This document shows positions 61,933-64,000 of a stretch of DNA of 64,000 nt, piece after piece. The stretch is from positions 62,001 through 126,000 of the forward strand of contig JADFAE010000014.1 in the NCBI GenBank assembly GCA_015665415.1, in the 5' to 3' direction. Made by a program: the position numbers and the translations under genes. How positions within the stretch are numbered: position 1 is the stretch's first letter; each line of letters opens with the position of its first letter. The stretch is from Roseobacter sp. Its GTDB lineage: Bacteria > Pseudomonadota > Alphaproteobacteria > Rhodobacterales > Rhodobacteraceae. The notes below the pieces were generated by a model that was not told the DNA's origin, did not search any database, and worked only from the letters and a program-made list of their open reading frames with translations.

Positions 61933-62351
61933 AATCCTGCCTCCACGGTAAAGGCGCCCGAGGCCGTGGCCACGGGCCGGTCGGTGTCTTCATCCATCGC
62001 CACGGCCCGCACAAAGGCAACGCTGCGGGTGATATGATGACATGTCGCACGGGTGGTGATGGTCTGCCCCGGGGTGGCTACCCGCATGTAATCGATCCGC
62101 AAATCGATGGTTGCGGTGCCTCCGGGCGCATCCGGGTGACACATCACCGCCGCGCCGCAACAGGTATCCATCAAGGCAGAAACCGCGCCGCCGGCAATAA
62201 CACCACTTTGCGGGTCCCCAATGAGCTTTGCATCATAGGGCATTGAAATAACTGCAGTTCCATCACCGATTTCCTCCAAAATCATCCCCAGTTCCTTGGC
62301 GTGGGGGATGGCTTTGATGAATTGGCGTGCGAGGTTTGTCTTATCTGCCAT
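61929..62351 (-). CDS. Hotdog-fold thioesterase, PaaI type (second of pair)
   Basis: A 140-residue hotdog-fold protein; SGVIAGGAVSALMDTCCGAAV is the catalytic-helix region, here with AGG where the partner has HGG, and a Asp in place for catalysis. TATIDLRIDYMRVATPGQTI is the strand region typical of PaaI. Two adjacent, overlapping and differing hotdog genes suggest that the proteins may form a heteromeric thioesterase. The start at 62351 follows AGGAAG; the longer frame to 62504 overlaps the divergent MerR gene and is unlikely. Confidence 0.88.
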   Translation of the reverse strand: MADKTNLARQFIKAIPHAKELGMILEEIGDGTAVISMPYDAKLIGDPQSGVIAGGAVSALMDTCCGAAVMCHPDAPGGTATIDLRIDYMRVATPGQTITTRATCHHITRSVAFVRAVAMDEDTDRPVATASGAFTVEAGF

Positions 62352-62478
62352 ATGGCTGCTTCCTGTCTTGGCTGGCCCCAGTTGTGACCCTGCGCGAAAC
62401 AAAGAGCAAGACCAGAGCACGCATGGTGGTTGCATCGACCAAATCGAATGCATAGGTTGCGCGCGAGGGAGATGATGG

Positions 62479-62847
62479 ATGACCGAAGCAAGATTGTCAT
62501 TCAAGGAAATGTGCGCGGCATTCGATGTGACGCCGCGAACCTTGCGTTATTATGAGTATATCGAGCTGCTGCAGCCCGACCGCGAAGGTCGGTCCCGGTT
62601 CTACGGTGCCCGCGAACGGGCCCGGATGAAGCTGATTCTGCGCGGACGCCGTTTTGGCTTTCAGCTGGAAGAAATCCGGCAATGGCTTTTGATATATGAA
62701 AATGAGGGCGACCAGGCCCAGATGCGGACCTTCATCGAGATGGCCGACCGCCAGATGGGAGAGCTGCAACAGCAGCGCGAACAGCTGGAGGAAGCCATGG
62801 ACGAATTAAGCAGCCTGCGCGCAACAACACATGGCCTTTTGAAATAG
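62479..62847 (+). CDS. MerR-family transcriptional regulator (first of pair)
   Basis: A 122-residue MerR-type regulator: winged HTH with FKEMCAAFDVTPRTLRYYEYIELLQP, the KLILRGRRFGFQLEEIRQWL helical stretch, and a C-terminal coiled coil (about 85-118) for dimerisation. There are no cysteines in the places that metal-sensing MerR proteins use, so it probably responds to an organic ligand such as an acyl-CoA. It diverges from the thioesterase pair and is followed by a strong terminator at 62874. Confidence 0.9.
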   Translation: MTEARLSFKEMCAAFDVTPRTLRYYEYIELLQPDREGRSRFYGARERARMKLILRGRRFGFQLEEIRQWLLIYENEGDQAQMRTFIEMADRQMGELQQQREQLEEAMDELSSLRATTHGLLK

Positions 62848-62873
62848 ACACCAAGTGACCCAAAACAAAACAC

Positions 62874-62914
62874 CCGGCCCGTTCTGTTGCTACAGGACGG
62901 GCCGGATCGCTTTT
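62874..62914 (+). terminator. Rho-independent terminator of the first merR-like gene
   Basis: A 14-bp stem (CCGGCCCGTTCTGT pairing with 62892-62905, one G-U pair) with a TGCT loop is followed by ATCGCTTTT. It lies 27 bases after the stop codon. Confidence 0.85.
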
Positions 62915-62994
62915 GACAGATGGGTCCCTTTCGCGGTCCCGCTGCCCCCCAAAAAACCATCCTGCCCTGCCTGCGCACCCTCACCAACAAACCA

Positions 62995-63092
62995 GTAACG
63001 TTACGCCACATCCGCGCGACGGAGCGTCAAAACATCGGGCAGCTACGTCACTTGAAAAAGTGACGCCGCGTCCAGCTTACGTAAACGTCAAG
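62995..63092. promoter_or_regulatory. Three palindromic elements upstream of the second merR-like gene
   Basis: Within the 326-base gap between the two MerR genes are a perfect 10-base palindrome GTAACGTTAC (62995-63004), a perfect 8-bp inverted repeat CGTCACTT-GAAA-AAGTGACG (63046-63065), and ACGT-AA-ACGT (63079-63088) within CTTACGTAAACGTCAAG. They precede the second merR-like gene by 82-179 bases and are candidate operators for one or both regulators. The rest of the gap shows nothing else. Confidence 0.5.
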
Positions 63093-63173
63093 AAGATGTT
63101 GTAAAACGCTCAAGACCAAACCAGCTTGGGATACACCAGCCGCACCTGGCCCACGTTGAAGAGAGTGACGACG

Positions 63174-63584
63174 ATGACCGAGACAAGCGAAGACACAAAA
63201 TCGATCCGTGAAATGTGTGATGCCTTTGGGGTCACACCGCGTACCCTGCGTTTTTACGAGGCAAAAGAGTTGCTGTTTCCCCAGCGTCTCGGACAAAAGC
63301 GGTTGTTCACCAAGCGCGACGCGGCCCGGCTCAAACTGATCCTGCGGGGCAAGCGCTTTGGCTTCAGCCTCGAGGAAATACGCCAGCTGCTGGATCTGTA
63401 TCATATCGGTGATCAGCAAGTGACCCAGCTGTCGCGTACCTACGAAGTCGCCCTGGATCGCCTGGCCGACATGGAGCGCCAACGTGACGAGCTGAACGAA
63501 GCCATCGAAGAATTCAAAGACCAGTTGGAGTGGGGCAAAAAAGTCGTCGCTTCCATGCAAAACAGCCAGAAAGCTGCCGAATAG
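63174..63584 (+). CDS. MerR-family transcriptional regulator (second of pair)
   Basis: A 136-residue MerR-type regulator closely related to the first one: IREMCDAFGVTPRTLRFYEAKELLFP, KLILRGKRFGFSLEEIRQLLDLY, then a coiled coil (about 85-125). In this order, MerR proteins of this sort sit before acyl-CoA dehydrogenase genes and are thought to control fatty acid or branched-chain amino acid breakdown. It lies 79 bases before such a gene. The ATG at 63174 follows GAAGAGAG; a TTG at 63126 is a poor alternative. The two MerR genes look like an old tandem duplication. Confidence 0.9.
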   Translation: MTETSEDTKSIREMCDAFGVTPRTLRFYEAKELLFPQRLGQKRLFTKRDAARLKLILRGKRFGFSLEEIRQLLDLYHIGDQQVTQLSRTYEVALDRLADMERQRDELNEAIEEFKDQLEWGKKVVASMQNSQKAAE

Positions 63585-63663
63585 CAGCCCCACACCGCCC
63601 CTTGCCCGGCCGCGCCGACACGTAGCCCCAAATTAGAACACTCAGCCACCAACGAGGACCGAG

Positions 63664-64000
63664 ATGCCCGTTTACTCCGCCCCTACCAAAGACACCCAAT
63701 TCATTCTGCATGACGTTTTGAAGGTCACCGAAGCTTCAACGCCGGGATATGACGAGTTGGAGAAGGCCTTTACCGGTGCCATCCTGGAAGAGGCCGGCAA
63801 GATCTCGAGCGAAGTGCTGCATCCGCTGAACACCGTCGGCGATCAGGAAGGCTGCCGGCTAGAGAATGGCGTCGTTTATACCCCCACGGGCTTTAAGGAA
63901 GCCTTTGAACAGGTCAAGGACGGCGGCTGGACCGGTCTCGACATGCCAGAGCAATACGGCGGCCAAAACATGCCCTATGTTCTGGGCACAGCTGTTGGTG
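63664..64000 (+). CDS. Acyl-CoA dehydrogenase, N-terminal part (cut by window edge)
   Basis: The first 112 codons of a gene that runs off the window. Translated, it begins [20 protein letters not shown], continues with a helical region ([18 protein letters not shown]), and reaches [19 protein letters not shown], typical of the long acyl-CoA dehydrogenases of the DmdC/FadE-like group with about 590 residues. DmdC acts on methylmercaptopropionyl-CoA in DMSP demethylation; relatives act on other acyl-CoAs, so the substrate is open. GAGG lies 6 bases before the ATG. It follows the second MerR gene by 79 bases and is probably under its control. Confidence 0.88.
   Translation, partial: MPVYSAPTKDTQFILHDVLKVTEASTPGYDELEKAFTGAILEEAGKISSEVLHPLNTVGDQEGCRLENGVVYTPTGFKEAFEQVKDGGWTGLDMPEQYGGQNMPYVLGTAVG

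Noticed and set aside
63046-63065. Inverted repeat CGTCACTT-GAAA-AAGTGACG as a terminator
   Set aside because: It has no T run after it on either strand, and the first merR-like gene already has a strong terminator at 62874; an operator is more likely.
1-64000. tRNA, rRNA, insertion sequence or phage genes
   Set aside because: All intergenic gaps were read for cloverleaf-like or rRNA-like segments and all frames for transposase or integrase motifs; none was recognised, although a covariance search was not possible.

Overview
The window looks like a chromosomal segment of an alphaproteobacterium of the order Rhodobacterales, most likely the marine Roseobacter group (Phaeobacter/Ruegeria/Leisingera-like). 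This rests on the complete Paracoccus-type sox cluster, the accB-accC-aat-DUF2155-mlaD-NDUFA12 neighbourhood, a DMSP-lyase-like cupin, a MrpA-MrpB fusion, a SelD fused to an FAD oxidoreductase, and uniformly GC-rich coding sequence. It is inferred from gene content only. No rRNA, tRNA, CRISPR array, transposase or phage gene was recognised. Genes are tightly packed on both strands.

Layout. 1-3.4 kb: a b-type cytochrome, two LuxR-type regulators (one membrane-anchored, one PAS-linked) and an acyl-CoA synthetase. 3.6-7.5 kb: accBC (fatty acid synthesis) with a strong terminator, aat, and an opposing DUF2155/mlaD/NDUFA12 group. 7.9-10.5 kb: a Rid protein, clpX and clpP, each followed by a terminator-like hairpin. 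10.8-14.9 kb: a GlxA-type regulator, an unrecognised membrane protein and a two-part methyltransferase. 15-25.4 kb: the sox thiosulfate-oxidation cluster, soxVWXYZABCD on the minus strand and soxS, soxR and a SoxT-like transporter on the plus strand. Dyads of the form ATTCA/TGAAT lie before several sox transcription units and are candidate SoxR operators. 25.5-32.9 kb: a PhoX-type phosphatase, a DUF302 protein, a TPP enzyme overlapping a class III CoA-transferase, and a TTC38-like TPR protein. 33-37.7 kb: opgC-opgG-opgH for osmoregulated periplasmic glucans. 37.8-39.2 kb: a secreted esterase and an anchored rhodanese. 39.6-45.5 kb: the six-gene Mrp Na+/H+ antiporter operon. 45.6-49.1 kb: the selenium pair selD (fusion) and mnmH, convergent around a long perfect hairpin. 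49.3-54.2 kb: MarR, YedK, a TPR-sulfotransferase gene interrupted by three in-frame amber codons, DUF1992, and a periplasmic 5'-nucleotidase. 54.4-56.6 kb: an overlapping DUF952-DUF1330-pyrD-arsC operon. 56.6-60 kb: a DddQ-like DMSP lyase divergent from two Rieske oxygenases of the type with a bridging glutamate. 60-64 kb: a MATE exporter, two hotdog thioesterases, two MerR regulators with dyads between them, and the start of an acyl-CoA dehydrogenase cut by the window edge.

As a whole the window describes a marine heterotroph that gains energy from thiosulfate, exports Na+, makes periplasmic glucans, handles selenium for tRNA modification, and probably degrades sulfonium or quaternary-amine osmolytes and fatty or branched acyl-CoAs. 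The parts that most deserve a second look are the amber-interrupted sulfotransferase, the candidate SoxR operators and the soxA/soxB palindrome, the DddQ/Rieske locus, and the unrecognised membrane protein at 11.9-13.2 kb.
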